From NCBI RefSeq assembly GCF_001949125.1, contig NZ_MSTI01000035.1:1-55510 (forward strand): a DNA stretch of 55,510 nucleotides, written 5' to 3'. Source of the stretch: Deinococcus marmoris (GTDB lineage Bacteria; Deinococcota; Deinococci; Deinococcales; Deinococcaceae). Positions 36,033 to 46,098 of this stretch are shown here, piece by piece. Each line of letters begins with the position of its first letter. The stretch's first letter is position 1. A model generated the notes under the pieces. It ran no database searches, was not told the DNA's origin, and saw only the letters and a program-made list of their open reading frames with translations. Both the position numbers and the translations under genes were made by a program.

Positions 36033-37013
36033 ATGGAAGAACGCAAGAGTATGGGAGGGGCCATTGTCGACGTGTTCGATGCGGGCGTAACCCTCGTCAA
36101 ATCCGAGATCAATGCGCTGGTCAAAAAATTCAGCGAGATCGCCAAGGCCAAGGGTCTGGGCGTCGTGCTGCTGCTGGCCGCCACCGGGCCGCTGGTGCTG
36201 GCGCTGATCTTCCTGATCCTGTTCGTCTTCTACGGCCTGATGCGGCTGGGGCTGGGGGCCTGGGCCGCCGCGCTGCTGATCGCCGTGTTCAGCTTCGTGG
36301 TCACGGGCGTGATGGTCCTGCTGGGTATTCGCAAGCTGGGCGCGGAAGTGGAAATCGACGAACCCCGTGCCAAAAGTCTTTCCTCCATGAGCGAGGACGA
36401 GCGCTTGGAAGCCAACTATCAGGCCGAACAGGCCGAGAAGGCTGCGAAGGAACGCCGTGCAGCGCAGGCCACTGCGGCTCAGGGCATTGCGGCTCAGGGC
36501 ATTGCGGCTCAGCCAGCCCCGGTGCAGTCCAGTGCAGTGCAGGCCAGCAGCAGCAGCGCTGGCCTGGGCGCATCCGTGCAACACACCGCCGGGAATCAGC
36601 AGGCGCAGGTGGGCGCACCGGATCTGGCCAAAGACCAGGATTCGCGCCAGCCCGCCAGCCGGACCTCGGTGGAAGTGCCCCGCGATCCGGGTCTGTATGC
36701 TGGCGGCGAGAACCGCTACGTGGGTGGAAATGGCCAGCAGGCCACTGTGCGCGTGGAGGGCGGCACCTCCACCGTGCCGGTCTATGAAAGCGAGCCGGAC
36801 GGTTCCGCAAAAATGTACGGCGGCTCCCTGAACGAGAAGCTGGACAAGGGCGAGGTGCCCAGCGCCAGCCACGCCGAGACTGGCGCGCACGGCGGCAAGA
36901 AGCACGATCCCCGCTTGCAGGAACCCGTCGTGCTGAGCGACGCTCCCGGCATCCCGGTCAGCACCGATCCCACCTACAAAGACGACATCAAAAAGGGCGG
37001 AGGTGAATACTGA
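36033..37013 (+). CDS. Phage-holin-family membrane protein with long variable tail
   Basis: 326 residues. Residues 1-~110 are a holin_3_6-type domain: a short amphipathic start, then two membrane helices ([20 protein letters not shown] and [20 protein letters not shown]) with a basic loop. The rest (~115-326) is a low-complexity Ala/Gln/Ser-rich and then Gly/Asp-rich cytoplasmic tail, with a GIAAQ unit repeated in DNA and protein. GGAGGG precedes the ATG. The stop overlaps the next gene by one base (TGATG). It is a conserved envelope protein rather than a phage gene. Confidence 0.75.
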   Translation: MEERKSMGGAIVDVFDAGVTLVKSEINALVKKFSEIAKAKGLGVVLLLAATGPLVLALIFLILFVFYGLMRLGLGAWAAALLIAVFSFVVTGVMVLLGIRKLGAEVEIDEPRAKSLSSMSEDERLEANYQAEQAEKAAKERRAAQATAAQGIAAQGIAAQPAPVQSSAVQASSSSAGLGASVQHTAGNQQAQVGAPDLAKDQDSRQPASRTSVEVPRDPGLYAGGENRYVGGNGQQATVRVEGGTSTVPVYESEPDGSAKMYGGSLNEKLDKGEVPSASHAETGAHGGKKHDPRLQEPVVLSDAPGIPVSTDPTYKDDIKKGGGEY

Positions 37014-37816
37014 TGGCCGACTCCAATTCCACCTCTGGTCTGACGGAGCGCGAGGCCGCCCGTGAACGCCTGAAAGTCAGTCTGGACGTGCTGGCCGAGC
37101 GCGCCAACCTTCAGGTGCAGATGCAGAAGGAGCCGGTCAAGATGCTGGGCGGCGCGTCTGCCGTGGGCGCGGTTCTGGGTCTGCTGATCGGCACGCAGTT
37201 CAAGCGGACCAAGAAGATTTATGTGGACGCCGAAAGTCCCGTCAAGTACCAGAAAGAACTGGTCAAGGCCCAGAAATCCCAGCGGGGCGGCGGAGGCGTG
37301 GGCGGCGCATTGCTGGCCACCCTGGGCACGCTGGCGGTCAAGACCCTGTCGGACCGCGTGCTGACCCCCAAGCTGGAAGAAATCGCCAACAACATGCTGG
37401 AAAAATCCGGCGAGGCTCCCAGCCCCAAAGCTGCTCAGCCCAGGCCGCTGGACCGTTCGGCAGCTTCAACCAGACCCTCGCTGAGCAAGAGCGAGGCTCC
37501 TGTGGCGTCGGCTGGCAGTGGCCCCAGACCGATGGGCACGGCATCTACCGGTTCCGCGTCTGCCACTTCCGCAACCACCAGTCCCAGCGCCACCGCCTCT
37601 TTCCTGAAGCCCAGCGCCCCCACCGGGCAGGCCCAGAGCTTCAACGATCAGGCCGAGAGCCACAATGTTCAGGCAGGGGCCGAGGGCAGCGCGCCCCCCA
37701 TCGCCGCCAGCCACGATCATCCCGGCGTGGTCCCCATTCCCAGAAGCGTGGTGGAGGCCAAAGCCCAGGGCAGCGCCATCGCCCCCGACGAGAAGGGCAA
37801 CCCCAACCTGCGCTGA
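37013..37816 (+). CDS. Membrane-associated hypothetical protein, partner of the holin-family protein
   Basis: 267 residues. The N-terminus is a charged helix ([20 protein letters not shown]), then a Gly-rich hydrophobic segment ([18 protein letters not shown]). A second hydrophobic part follows (about 95-115), and residues 140-267 are a Ser/Thr/Ala/Pro-rich disordered tail. This resembles the short DUF3618-type proteins that commonly sit next to holin-family genes, but I cannot confirm the family. It overlaps the upstream gene by one base, so the two are likely one operon. Confidence 0.7.
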   Translation: MADSNSTSGLTEREAARERLKVSLDVLAERANLQVQMQKEPVKMLGGASAVGAVLGLLIGTQFKRTKKIYVDAESPVKYQKELVKAQKSQRGGGGVGGALLATLGTLAVKTLSDRVLTPKLEEIANNMLEKSGEAPSPKAAQPRPLDRSAASTRPSLSKSEAPVASAGSGPRPMGTASTGSASATSATTSPSATASFLKPSAPTGQAQSFNDQAESHNVQAGAEGSAPPIAASHDHPGVVPIPRSVVEAKAQGSAIAPDEKGNPNLR

Positions 37817-37845
37817 GTTCATCCGCCTACAGAAGTCTCCCTAGT

Positions 37846-37876
37846 GCAGCCCGCCGCGCAATGGTGGGCTGCTTTT
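37846..37876 (+). terminator. Terminator after the envelope pair
   Basis: GCAGCCC and GGGCTGC pair around a 12-nt loop, followed by TTTTT. Confidence 0.85.
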
Positions 37877-37912
37877 TGATCTCTGCTGGCCCGGTCTGCT
37901 AGCCTCGGTGCC

Positions 37913-38296
37913 ATGACCGCCACCCGCAGCACCCGCCAGCGCGACGTGATCGCCCAGGTCCTGGGCCGTGCAACGGGGCCGCTGGCCGTGCCCGAGATCC
38001 TGGGACTGGCCCAGAGTGACCTGCCGGGCCTGGGCATCGCCACGGTGTACCGCACCCTGAAACTGCTGACCGAGCAGGGCCAGATCCACCCGGTCACGCT
38101 GGACGGCGAGACCCGCTACGAGGCGGCGGGCAAGGGCCATCACCATCATTTTTCCTGCACCCGCTGCGGGCGCGTGTTCACGCTGCACACCTGCCCTGTC
38201 ACGCTGCCCAGTGGCACGGTCTACCCCGGCGGCTTCGTGGTGGAGGCGCACGAGGTCACCCTCTACGGCCAGTGCCCGGAGTGCGCGGCGAACTGA
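37913..38296 (+). CDS. Fur-family metal-dependent regulator
   Basis: 127 residues. The winged helix is [20 protein letters not shown] to [12 protein letters not shown]. The metal sites are [14 protein letters not shown] and CPECAAN, so a structural zinc is held by two CxxC motifs and a regulatory metal by the His-rich region. It could be Fur, Zur or the Mn-responsive Mur; sequence alone does not decide. TAGCCT lies 7 nt before the ATG. D. radiodurans also has a Fur-family gene close to crtB (from memory), so the order may be conserved. Confidence 0.9.
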   Translation: MTATRSTRQRDVIAQVLGRATGPLAVPEILGLAQSDLPGLGIATVYRTLKLLTEQGQIHPVTLDGETRYEAAGKGHHHHFSCTRCGRVFTLHTCPVTLPSGTVYPGGFVVEAHEVTLYGQCPECAAN

Positions 38297-38436
38297 ACTG
38301 ACCACCAGACACAGCAGCGTCTAAAAATAGCGGCGTCTGAAATAACGGTGTCTGGCACAATGCCCGGCTGTCATGCCCCCATCAGGTGTTTGCCCGGTCA
38401 GAAATTCCGGTTATGATTTAAAATTAAGGAGCCTTC

Positions 38437-39438
38437 ATGCCCAGAGTTCTGTTGCCCGCCGCCCTCGTCTTGACCGCCGTCCTCAGTGCCTGTGGTGGGG
38501 GTGATCTGACGCCCACCGCCGCCACCCTCGAACTCATGGGGGGCACGTCCCTGGCCATTGGCGCACCAGCCCAGCTCAGCGCCGTGCTGCGCGACGCCAA
38601 CGGTCAGGCCCTGCCGACGCAGGTGACCTATACCTCCAGCCAGCCCGGTGTCATCGGGGTGGACGCTCCGGGCAACCTGACGGTCAAGCGGCTCACCGCC
38701 ACCGACAGTCCGGTACAAATCACGGCCAGCGCGGGCGGCAAGACGGCGACGCTGGCGGTTTCCACCTATGGTCTGGAACTGGCGGTGGGCACCTACGTGT
38801 GGAATCTCCAACCCTTCGGGGCCGCGCCGGGACGCTTCATCGCGGTGCGCTACCGCCCGGAAAGCGGCGAGACACAGGCCTCGACCTTCACGGTGACGGC
38901 CCCCGGCAATGAAAGCCTGAGCTGCGAGCTGTCCCCGAAGAATGTCAACAACTGGTGCTGGTGGGCGCTGCCCGACGCCACCAAATACCCGGCTGGAGAG
39001 TACCGCGCGGGCCTGATCCAGAACGGTCTGGTCTACGCGACCACGGCGACCCTGCCCAAACCCGGCGCGACCCTCGGTTTCGTGGACGGGGGCGCAGCGA
39101 CGATCAACCAGCGTGCGGTCACGTTCGGGGGCAAGCTGCCTGCCGATGCGAAGTGGCTCTACTCCTACGTGGCCAACAGCCGGGTCGAGACCTCGTCCCT
39201 GACCAGCCGCCAGACCGCCGTTCTTCGCGGTCAGGCGGAACAGCCCGAGGACCCGCTGGCCGTCTCGGTGTATTCCACGGCGCTGCCGACCACGCTGAAC
39301 GTGGGGAGTGCGGTGACCGCTGGCTCCTACGACACCTGGATCACGGCCATGTCCGGCGACCTCAGCAGTTTTGCCGAGGTGTTGCCCGAGCAGTTCAACG
39401 TTTCGGCCACGTTCGGCGGGAAAGTCACCCTGAAATAG
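38437..39438 (+). CDS. Lipoprotein with bacterial Ig-like domain
   Basis: 333 residues with a lipoprotein signal (LVLTAVLSACGGG, lipobox LSAC). Residues ~25-110 look like a BIG2/Ig-like domain (TLELMGGTSLAIGAPAQLSA, TYTSSQPGVIGVDAPGNLTV). The rest is beta-rich without a known motif. AAGGAG lies 5 nt before the ATG. Its 3' end overlaps the 3' end of dusA by 14 nt on the other strand. Probably an outer-surface protein. Confidence 0.8.
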   Translation: MPRVLLPAALVLTAVLSACGGGDLTPTAATLELMGGTSLAIGAPAQLSAVLRDANGQALPTQVTYTSSQPGVIGVDAPGNLTVKRLTATDSPVQITASAGGKTATLAVSTYGLELAVGTYVWNLQPFGAAPGRFIAVRYRPESGETQASTFTVTAPGNESLSCELSPKNVNNWCWWALPDATKYPAGEYRAGLIQNGLVYATTATLPKPGATLGFVDGGAATINQRAVTFGGKLPADAKWLYSYVANSRVETSSLTSRQTAVLRGQAEQPEDPLAVSVYSTALPTTLNVGSAVTAGSYDTWITAMSGDLSSFAEVLPEQFNVSATFGGKVTLK

Positions 39439-40492
39439 CGTCGGCAGGGGGCTGAAGCTCCTGCCCTCGCAGCGTATTTGGTTGGGCGTCCAGCACGCCC
39501 TCCGGCACGCCTGCCAGAGCCTCGCGCACCACTTCCAGGCCCGCGCCCAGCCTGTGTCCCCGCTCGCTGAGGGTGCGTTTCCAGTGGCGCGCCCCAGGCT
39601 GCCCCGCGAACAGCCCCAGCGTGTGCCTCATCATGCGGTTGAGGGGCTGCCCGGCCTGCAACTCGGCGGCCACGAAGGGCAGAAACGCCTCTATCGCCTC
39701 GCGGCGGGTGGGCGGCGTCAGCTCGTCTCCAAACACATCCTGATCTGCCGTTGCCAGCAGGTACGGCGTCCCATACGCCGCCCGTCCGATCATCGCGCCG
39801 TCGGCCCAGGCCAGGGCGTCCTGCGCGTCTTCCAGCGTCAGCAGGCCGCCGTTCAGCACGATGGTCAGGTCTGGGAAATCCACCTTGAGTTGCCGCACCA
39901 CGTCGTGGCGCAGTGGCGGAATCTCGCGGTTTTCTCTGGGTGACAGGCCCGACAGCCACGCCTTGCGCGCGTGGACGATAAAGGTTTCGCAACCCGCCGC
40001 CGCCACCGTCCGAACAAAACCCTGAAGGTGTTCATAGCTGTCCAGATCGTCGATGCCGATGCGGTGCTTGACGGTCACGGGCAGGGGGGTTGCGCCGCAC
40101 ATGGCTTCCACGGCGCGGGCGACCACGTCCGGCGAGGCCATCAGGCACGCGCCGAAAGAGCCGCTACTCACGCGGTCCGACGGGCAGCCGCAGTTCAGGT
40201 TGATCTCGTCGTAGCCGTAGCCCGTGGCGATGTGGGCGCATTCGGCCAGCGCCGCCGCGTCGCTGCCGCCCAGTTGCAAGGCCACCGGATGTTCGGCCTC
40301 CCCGAACGACAGGTGCCGCTCACGGTCCCCGTGCAGGATCGCGCCCGTGGTGATCATCTCGGTATACAGCAGCGTGCGGCGCGTCAGCGTGCGGTGGAAG
40401 GCCCGGCAGTGGCGGTCCGTCCAGTCCATCATCGGGGCGACGGACAGGGTGTGGGGGGGCAGGGGTTGACGGGGCAGGGCAGAGGCGGGCAT
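39425..40492 (-). CDS. dusA: tRNA-dihydrouridine synthase A
   Basis: 355 residues. This is a DUS-family TIM barrel that reduces U20/U20a in tRNA D-loops with FMN and NADPH. Motifs are SVAPMMDWTDRHCRAFHR, the LQLGGSD segment, NLNCGCPSDRV (catalytic Cys) and FIVHARKAWLSGLSP; the RENREIPPLR segment fits DusA. A TACAAT -10-like hexamer lies 9 nt upstream. A strong hairpin lies before the gene, being the terminator of the neighbouring small gene. Confidence 0.95.
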   Translation of the reverse strand: MPASALPRQPLPPHTLSVAPMMDWTDRHCRAFHRTLTRRTLLYTEMITTGAILHGDRERHLSFGEAEHPVALQLGGSDAAALAECAHIATGYGYDEINLNCGCPSDRVSSGSFGACLMASPDVVARAVEAMCGATPLPVTVKHRIGIDDLDSYEHLQGFVRTVAAAGCETFIVHARKAWLSGLSPRENREIPPLRHDVVRQLKVDFPDLTIVLNGGLLTLEDAQDALAWADGAMIGRAAYGTPYLLATADQDVFGDELTPPTRREAIEAFLPFVAAELQAGQPLNRMMRHTLGLFAGQPGARHWKRTLSERGHRLGAGLEVVREALAGVPEGVLDAQPNTLRGQELQPPADAISG

Positions 40493-40510
40493 GCAGGGGG
40501 AATTGTAAAG

Positions 40511-40545
40511 GGAGGCGCGTGGGGCAAAAGTGCCCACGCGCCTCC
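40511..40545 (-). terminator. Strong hairpin terminator upstream of dusA
   Basis: GGAGGCGCGTGGG pairs perfectly with CCCACGCGCCTCC around a short loop. On the minus strand it follows the stop of the 75-residue gene and is followed by CTTTAC. Confidence 0.8.
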
Positions 40546-40558
40546 CCGTTGTCAGGGG

Positions 40559-40786
40559 CTACAGTTCCCGTCCCGTTCCTGTATCCGCATCGAATGTCGT
40601 GCCCGAATTGTCGGTGTCCTTGGGATGATCCGGCACCGCCTTGGGGGAAGGGCGCTCGCGGCCAATGGGCGTATCGGTCATGCCCGTCTCGGACTCGTCG
40701 TAGTAGCCACTGCGGTCACTCATGCCGTTGCCCAGATCGTCGGGCAGGCCGCCCTGCCGGTCATCGTCATTCGGAGTCTTGGTCAT
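40559..40786 (-). CDS. Small acidic hypothetical protein
   Basis: 75 residues, very rich in Asp, Gly, Thr and Pro (MTKTPNDDDRQGGLPDDLGN), predicted disordered, with no known domain. TACACT lies 5 nt before the ATG, the leaderless pattern, and a strong terminator follows. The composition suggests a hydrophilin-like stress protein, but this is only a guess. Confidence 0.75.
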   Translation of the reverse strand: MTKTPNDDDRQGGLPDDLGNGMSDRSGYYDESETGMTDTPIGRERPSPKAVPDHPKDTDNSGTTFDADTGTGREL

Positions 40787-40821
40787 ACGGCAGTGTAGGC
40801 ATGAGGGCGCGCGGCGTGGAA

Positions 40822-40858
40822 AGGCGGGCCTTTACGCACACTTGCGGCAAGGCCCGCC
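40822..40858 (-). terminator. Hairpin, probably the displaced terminator of the DoxX gene
   Basis: GGCGGGCCTT and AAGGCCCGCC form a perfect stem. On the minus strand it is followed by TTTCC. A 194-bp repeat element now separates it from the DoxX stop. Confidence 0.6.
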
Positions 40859-40872
40859 CGACTGGCGCGCTC

Positions 40873-41066
40873 ATACGGATTCCGTCTGTTCCATGCGGAA
40901 ATCGGGACAGCGCCGATTCCCGCACTCCACGCCTGGAACCCGTTTTTCTCCTGCTCACTGTCTTGTCCAGAGCAGCGCCCATGACTGGTACAGCTCGCAG
41001 AGAGGACGCTTGGACGCTCGTTCGGATTTCCAAGTGTTTCTAACACCTTTCAATCGGAGTCCGTAT
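40873..41066. mobile_element. Small non-coding repeat element with terminal inverted repeats
   Basis: A 194-bp non-coding unit bounded by ATACGGATTCCG and CGGAGTCCGTAT, which match as inverted repeats at 11 of 12 positions. The end block CACCTTTCAATCGGAGTCCG is like the dispersed small repeats known from Deinococcus genomes. It is MITE-like and has no transposase. Its end coincides with the stop codon of the DoxX gene. No clear target-site duplication is visible. Confidence 0.75.
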
Positions 41067-41425
41067 CAGTCCTGCCCGGTCACATAGATCAGCGCGCCGA
41101 ACAGCGCCAGATTCTTCAGGAACTGCGTCTGCTGCTGCTCGCGCTCCTTGCCGTTCTTGTCCCAGAAGGGATGGCCGATGACGGTGGTGGGCACCAGGCT
41201 GGCGGCCAGTGCAGTACCGGCCAGACGCGGCAGCAGCCCCAGCGCCAGCAGCGCGCCCGCGCCCACCATCACGCCGCTGTTGATCTGGACGGCCACTTCG
41301 GGCTGCGGGATTTCTGCGCCCCGCGCGGCACGCACGATGGGTTCAGGGTTTTGCAGATGGTCCAGACCGTTCTTGATAAAGATGCTGGCAAGCAGCGCCC
41401 GCCCGATAAATTTCGCTACGCTCAT
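41066..41425 (-). CDS. DoxX-family membrane protein
   Basis: 119 residues starting MSVAKFIGRALLASIFIKNG. Hydrophobic segments are at about 7-22, 48-66 and 68-88, with the short loop GLDHLQNPEPIV typical of DoxX proteins. AAGGAGG lies 7 nt before the ATG. The last base of the repeat element at 40873-41066 supplies the T of the TGA stop (read from the other strand). The function of the family is uncertain, with oxidative-stress links in other bacteria. Confidence 0.83.
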   Translation of the reverse strand: MSVAKFIGRALLASIFIKNGLDHLQNPEPIVRAARGAEIPQPEVAVQINSGVMVGAGALLALGLLPRLAGTALAASLVPTTVIGHPFWDKNGKEREQQQTQFLKNLALFGALIYVTGQD

Positions 41426-41540
41426 GGTGATCCTCCTTGGGAATAGGCGGAGTTTAGCGCAGGGGGCCGGGGAGAGGCGGGGGCGACGTGAAGACAGGGT
41501 TGAGGTTCTACTGACGGCAGTTTGGCTGGGTGGCCCCCAC

Positions 41541-41678
41541 GGCTTAACCCCTCTGCTCCGTAGCTCTGCGAGTCCACCCCCTGCGGGCACCTCCCCTCAG
41601 AAGGGAGGCAGGAGTTGTGGAATTGCCCAGCCAGAAGTGCCTTCTCGGCTTCTCTTGAGGGGAGCTGAGGGGGTTTCT
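41541..41678 (-). repeat. Dispersed intergenic repeat, copy 2 (inverted)
   Basis: In reverse complement this matches the element at 23651-23780: CTCAGCTCCCCTCAAG, CAATTC, TGCCTCCCTTCTGAGGGG and AGAGGGGTTAAGCC. It ends 1 nt before the rph stop, so the repeat adjoins or forms the rph 3' end. No coding frame. Confidence 0.75.
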
Positions 41679-41679
41679 T

Positions 41680-42417
41680 CTACGCCAACTGCCGCCCCAG
41701 CTCGCGCAGCACGCCCTGCACGGCTTCGGTCCCCGCGTTCAGCAGGGCCATGTATTCGGGCACAGTCAGCGGGCCATCCTCCGCGCCGCCCTGGGCCTCG
41801 ATGATCAGTCCGGCGTCGGTGGCGACGATGTTCAGGTCTGCCCGCGCGGTGCTGTCCTCGGCGTAATCGAGATCGACGCGCAATTCCGCGCCCACGTAGC
41901 CCACGCTGATCGCGCCGACGCTGTGCAGCAGGGGCCACTCGCTGAGGGTGCCGCCCTTGACCAGTCGGTCACAGAAGTCGTGCAGGGCCGCGTGCGCCGC
42001 CAGGATGCTCGCCACGCGCGTGCCACCGTCGGCCACCAGCACGTCGCAGTCCACGTAGATGGTCTGGTTTTTAAAGGGACGCAGGTCCATGCTGGCGCGC
42101 AGGGCACGGCCCAGCAGGCGCTGGATCTCGTGCCGCCGCCCGTTTTGCAGGCCACGCTCGCGCGGCGTCCGGTCATGCGTGGCGCGCGGCAACATGGCGT
42201 ACTCGGCGGTCAGCCAGCCCTCCTTCTTGCCGCGCATGTGCGGGGCGGGTTTGTCTTCCAGCGTCACGGTGGCCAGAATCTCGGTGCGCCCCAGCGTCAG
42301 GTGCGCGCTGCCCGGCGCATACGGGTTGACGCCGCGCCGCACGGTCAGGGGGCGGGGTTGGAGGAGGTCACGCCCCTCGCGGACGGGCACTTTATGGGAA
42401 CCAGAGGGAGACGACAT
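41680..42417 (-). CDS. rph: Ribonuclease PH
   Basis: 245 residues of the phosphorolytic 3'-5' exonuclease that trims tRNA 3' ends. It has VREGRDLLQPRPLTVRRGVN, the LATVTLEDKPAPHMRGKKEG segment and YVDCDVLVADGGTRVASILA, the catalytic core. It starts 10 nt after the murI stop, so both are likely co-transcribed. The longer upstream frame overlaps murI and is not needed. Confidence 0.96.
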   Translation of the reverse strand: MSSPSGSHKVPVREGRDLLQPRPLTVRRGVNPYAPGSAHLTLGRTEILATVTLEDKPAPHMRGKKEGWLTAEYAMLPRATHDRTPRERGLQNGRRHEIQRLLGRALRASMDLRPFKNQTIYVDCDVLVADGGTRVASILAAHAALHDFCDRLVKGGTLSEWPLLHSVGAISVGYVGAELRVDLDYAEDSTARADLNIVATDAGLIIEAQGGAEDGPLTVPEYMALLNAGTEAVQGVLRELGRQLA

Positions 42418-42427
42418 GGCCCGCAGC

Positions 42428-43234
42428 TTATCCCCCGGCTGCCGCCAGATGCAGAGGTTCGGTCTGGCCTGTGCTGAGGGCCGCGAAGACGGGGCGGGCG
42501 GCCTCCACATCCCCGGTCACGAAATAGGACGCTTTGCCCTGTTGATGATGGTCATTCAGCAGCCCCGCAGTCTCCAGCACGTTGCGCGTGTGCCGCGCCA
42601 CCGCCGCGCCGCTGTCCAGCAGGGCGAAGGTATCGCCGAATTCGGCCCGGATGCTGCCTGCCAGAAACGGGTAGTGCGTGCAGCCCAGCACCAGTTGGTC
42701 CGCGCCTGCCTCTGCCAGCGGCGTAAGCGTTTCGCGCAGCACTTCGCGGGTGCGTTCGGCGTTTGCCTGCCCCGCCTCCACCAGCGGCACCAGTTCCGCG
42801 CTCACGGCAGTCAGCACTCGCACGCCTGCCGGACCCGCAAAGGTGTGGATCACGTCCTGAAGCAGCGTGCCGCGCAGTGTGCCGGGGGTGGCGAGAACGC
42901 CCACCACGCCCGTTTTCGTGGCCGCCACAGCAGGCTTCAGCGCAGGCACCAGCCCGATGATCGGCATCTCGAAACGGGCGCGCAGATGTTCCAGGCTGAA
43001 TGCCGAGGCCGTATTACACGCCACCACCACGGCCTTGACCCCTCGTGCGTGCAGTTCTGCGACAGCCCGGTTCGTCAATTCGCGGATTTCCTCGCCGGGC
43101 CGCGCGCCGTAAGGGATGTGCGCGGTGTCGGCCAGATAGATAAAATCCTCGTGGGGGAGCAGTTGGCGCAGTTCAGCCAGCACGCTCAGACCGCCCACGC
43201 CGCTGTCGAAGACTCCGATGGGGGCGCGATTCAT
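42428..43234 (-). CDS. murI: Glutamate racemase
   Basis: 268 residues. It makes D-glutamate for peptidoglycan. The catalytic cysteines are in VVACNTASA and LGCTHYPFL. The N-terminal signature IGVFDSGVGGLSVLAEL is clear. The stop of the MazG-like gene overlaps its start (ATGA), so it belongs to a lysN/MazG/murI/rph run. Confidence 0.96.
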   Translation of the reverse strand: MNRAPIGVFDSGVGGLSVLAELRQLLPHEDFIYLADTAHIPYGARPGEEIRELTNRAVAELHARGVKAVVVACNTASAFSLEHLRARFEMPIIGLVPALKPAVAATKTGVVGVLATPGTLRGTLLQDVIHTFAGPAGVRVLTAVSAELVPLVEAGQANAERTREVLRETLTPLAEAGADQLVLGCTHYPFLAGSIRAEFGDTFALLDSGAAVARHTRNVLETAGLLNDHHQQGKASYFVTGDVEAARPVFAALSTGQTEPLHLAAAGG

Positions 43235-43535
43235 CCGGGCGACTGATCCTGACGGTCCAGGCTTTCAATCGCGGCCACGGCCACCGCCGCCACCTGAATC
43301 AGTTCCTGGCGGTACTCCGCGAGGGTGCGCGGGCCGCGCTGGGCCGCCCGTTTGTCGTAGGTGGGAAACAGCGTCTCGAACACGGCCTGATTCGCCTCGC
43401 CCACTTCCTCGGCCAGCACCATCAGCCAGGTGGAAGGATCGTGGTCCTGCTGACCCCACTTCGCGTTCTGCCGCTGACGTTCGGCCAGAATCTCGGCCAG
43501 GACGCCCGCCGTTGCTCCGGTCATCAATTCAGACA

Positions 43536-43536
<1 letters not shown>
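43231..43536 (-). CDS. MazG-like nucleotide pyrophosphohydrolase
   Basis: 101 residues of the all-alpha NTP-pyrophosphatase fold. The metal-binding EExxE-type motif is in LAEEVGEANQAVFE, with a second acidic helix (YRQELIQVAAVAVAAIESL). Members remove abnormal or excess nucleoside triphosphates. It overlaps murI by 4 nt and starts on the last base of the lysN stop region. Confidence 0.82.
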
Positions 43537-44771
<1,235 letters not shown>

Positions 44772-45009
44772 GGTACGCCGGGGCCGGGGCGGCAGGCTCG
44801 AAAGCCCCGGCAAGCTGTCAGAGGGGCGGTCTGCCCGGTGGTCTCCTCATTCTTCGGCAGGTGAGAAGGGAAAAAGATTCTGAGCCAGACCTCTTTTCCC
44901 ACAGTTCCCAATCCACAGTCCACAACCCACAGCCCACACCCCTGCTCAAACGACCTGACCCCCGCCCGCGTCAGCCGGGTACAGTAGAGGGGCTTATAAG
45001 GAGGCAATC

Positions 45010-45927
45010 ATGCTCGTAACCGGTAATGACATCCTGATTTCCGCCCGCGCTGGCAAGTACGGCGTCGGCTCGTTCAACACCAACAACATGGAGATCACCG
45101 AGGCGATCATCCACACCGCCGAGCGGCTGCGTAGCCCGGTGATGGTCCAGATGAGCGAGGGGGCCATCAAGTACGGCGGGCAGGATCTGGCGAACATCGT
45201 TATCGATCTGGCAAAGCGCGCCACCGTTCCTGTCGCCCTGCACCTCGATCACGGCAGCAGCTACGAGTCGGCGCTGAACGCCATCCGCATGGGTTTTACC
45301 AGCGTGATGATCGACGCCTCGCACTCCGACTTTGAGGGCAATGTCCGGGAAACCCGCCGGGTGGTCGAGGCCGCCCACGCGATGGGCATCAGCGTGGAGG
45401 CCGAGATTGGCCGTCTGGGCGGCATCGAGGAACATATCGTCGTGGACGAGAAGGACGCCTTCCTGACCGATCCTGATGAAGCCGTGCGGTTTATCGAGCA
45501 GACCGGCACCGATTATCTGGCGATTGCCATCGGCACCAGCCACGGCGCGTTCAAGGGCAAGGGCCGTCCGTACATTGATCACGCGCGCATCGAGAAGATT
45601 GCCAGCATGACCGGGATTCCCCTCGTGGCGCACGGTTCCAGTGGCGTGCCCCAGGAAATCGTCGAGCGTTTCCGCGCGGCGGGCGGCGAGATCGGCGACG
45701 CGGCAGGGATTGCCGACGAGGATTTGCAGCGCGCCACGCAGTTTGGCATCGCCAAAGTCAACGTAGATACCGATTTGCGACTGGCCAGTACGGTAGGAAT
45801 CCGCGAGGTCTTGCAGGCCACACCCAAGGAATTCGATCCGCGCAAGATCTTTGGCCGTGCTAGAGACGTGATGTCGCAGGTGATCGAACACAAGATGGGC
45901 GTGCTGGGCAGCGTCGGTAAGGCTTAA
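45010..45927 (+). CDS. fba: Class II fructose-bisphosphate aldolase
   Basis: 305 residues. Zinc ligands and active-site residues lie in VALHLDHGSSYESALNAI, MIDASHSDFEGNVRETR, VEAEIGRLGG and LVAHGSSGVP. It splits fructose-1,6-bisphosphate in glycolysis and works in reverse for gluconeogenesis. AAGGAGG precedes the ATG and TACAGT lies about 28 nt upstream. A terminator follows. Confidence 0.96.
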   Translation: MLVTGNDILISARAGKYGVGSFNTNNMEITEAIIHTAERLRSPVMVQMSEGAIKYGGQDLANIVIDLAKRATVPVALHLDHGSSYESALNAIRMGFTSVMIDASHSDFEGNVRETRRVVEAAHAMGISVEAEIGRLGGIEEHIVVDEKDAFLTDPDEAVRFIEQTGTDYLAIAIGTSHGAFKGKGRPYIDHARIEKIASMTGIPLVAHGSSGVPQEIVERFRAAGGEIGDAAGIADEDLQRATQFGIAKVNVDTDLRLASTVGIREVLQATPKEFDPRKIFGRARDVMSQVIEHKMGVLGSVGKA

Positions 45928-45941
45928 ACACCTTCAAATTC

Positions 45942-45980
45942 AGAGGTGGGGCGGGGGCTGCGGCTTCCGCCCTCTCTTTT
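45942..45980 (+). terminator. Terminator after fba
   Basis: AGAGG-GGGCGG pairs with CCGCCC-CTCT around a loop, followed by CTTTT. Confidence 0.75.
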
Positions 45981-46098
45981 GGCTTTCGGAGGAGACGGGC
46001 GTACGGCCTGCCCGGCGTTCCAGCGCCGCCTTTGCTGATCTTCAGGTGAGCATTCCCACCAGGAGTTCTCACCCGCGCGCCCTATGCTCGAAACTGGC

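Noticed and set aside
35946..36905. N-terminal extension of the methyltransferase frame on the minus strand
   Set aside because: This part is opposite the holin-family gene, which has a good ribosome site and clear membrane helices. Only the part up to 35945 fits a methyltransferase.
36033..37816. Prophage remnant, because of the holin-family protein
   Set aside because: No other phage genes are nearby, and holin-family envelope genes of this type are widespread in bacterial chromosomes.
44814..45009. CCACAG-type direct repeats upstream of fba as a regulatory array
   Set aside because: The repeats (CACAGTTCCC, CCACAGTCCACA, CCACAGCCCACA) are short and imperfect and have no link to the promoter spacing. 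They look like simple sequence.
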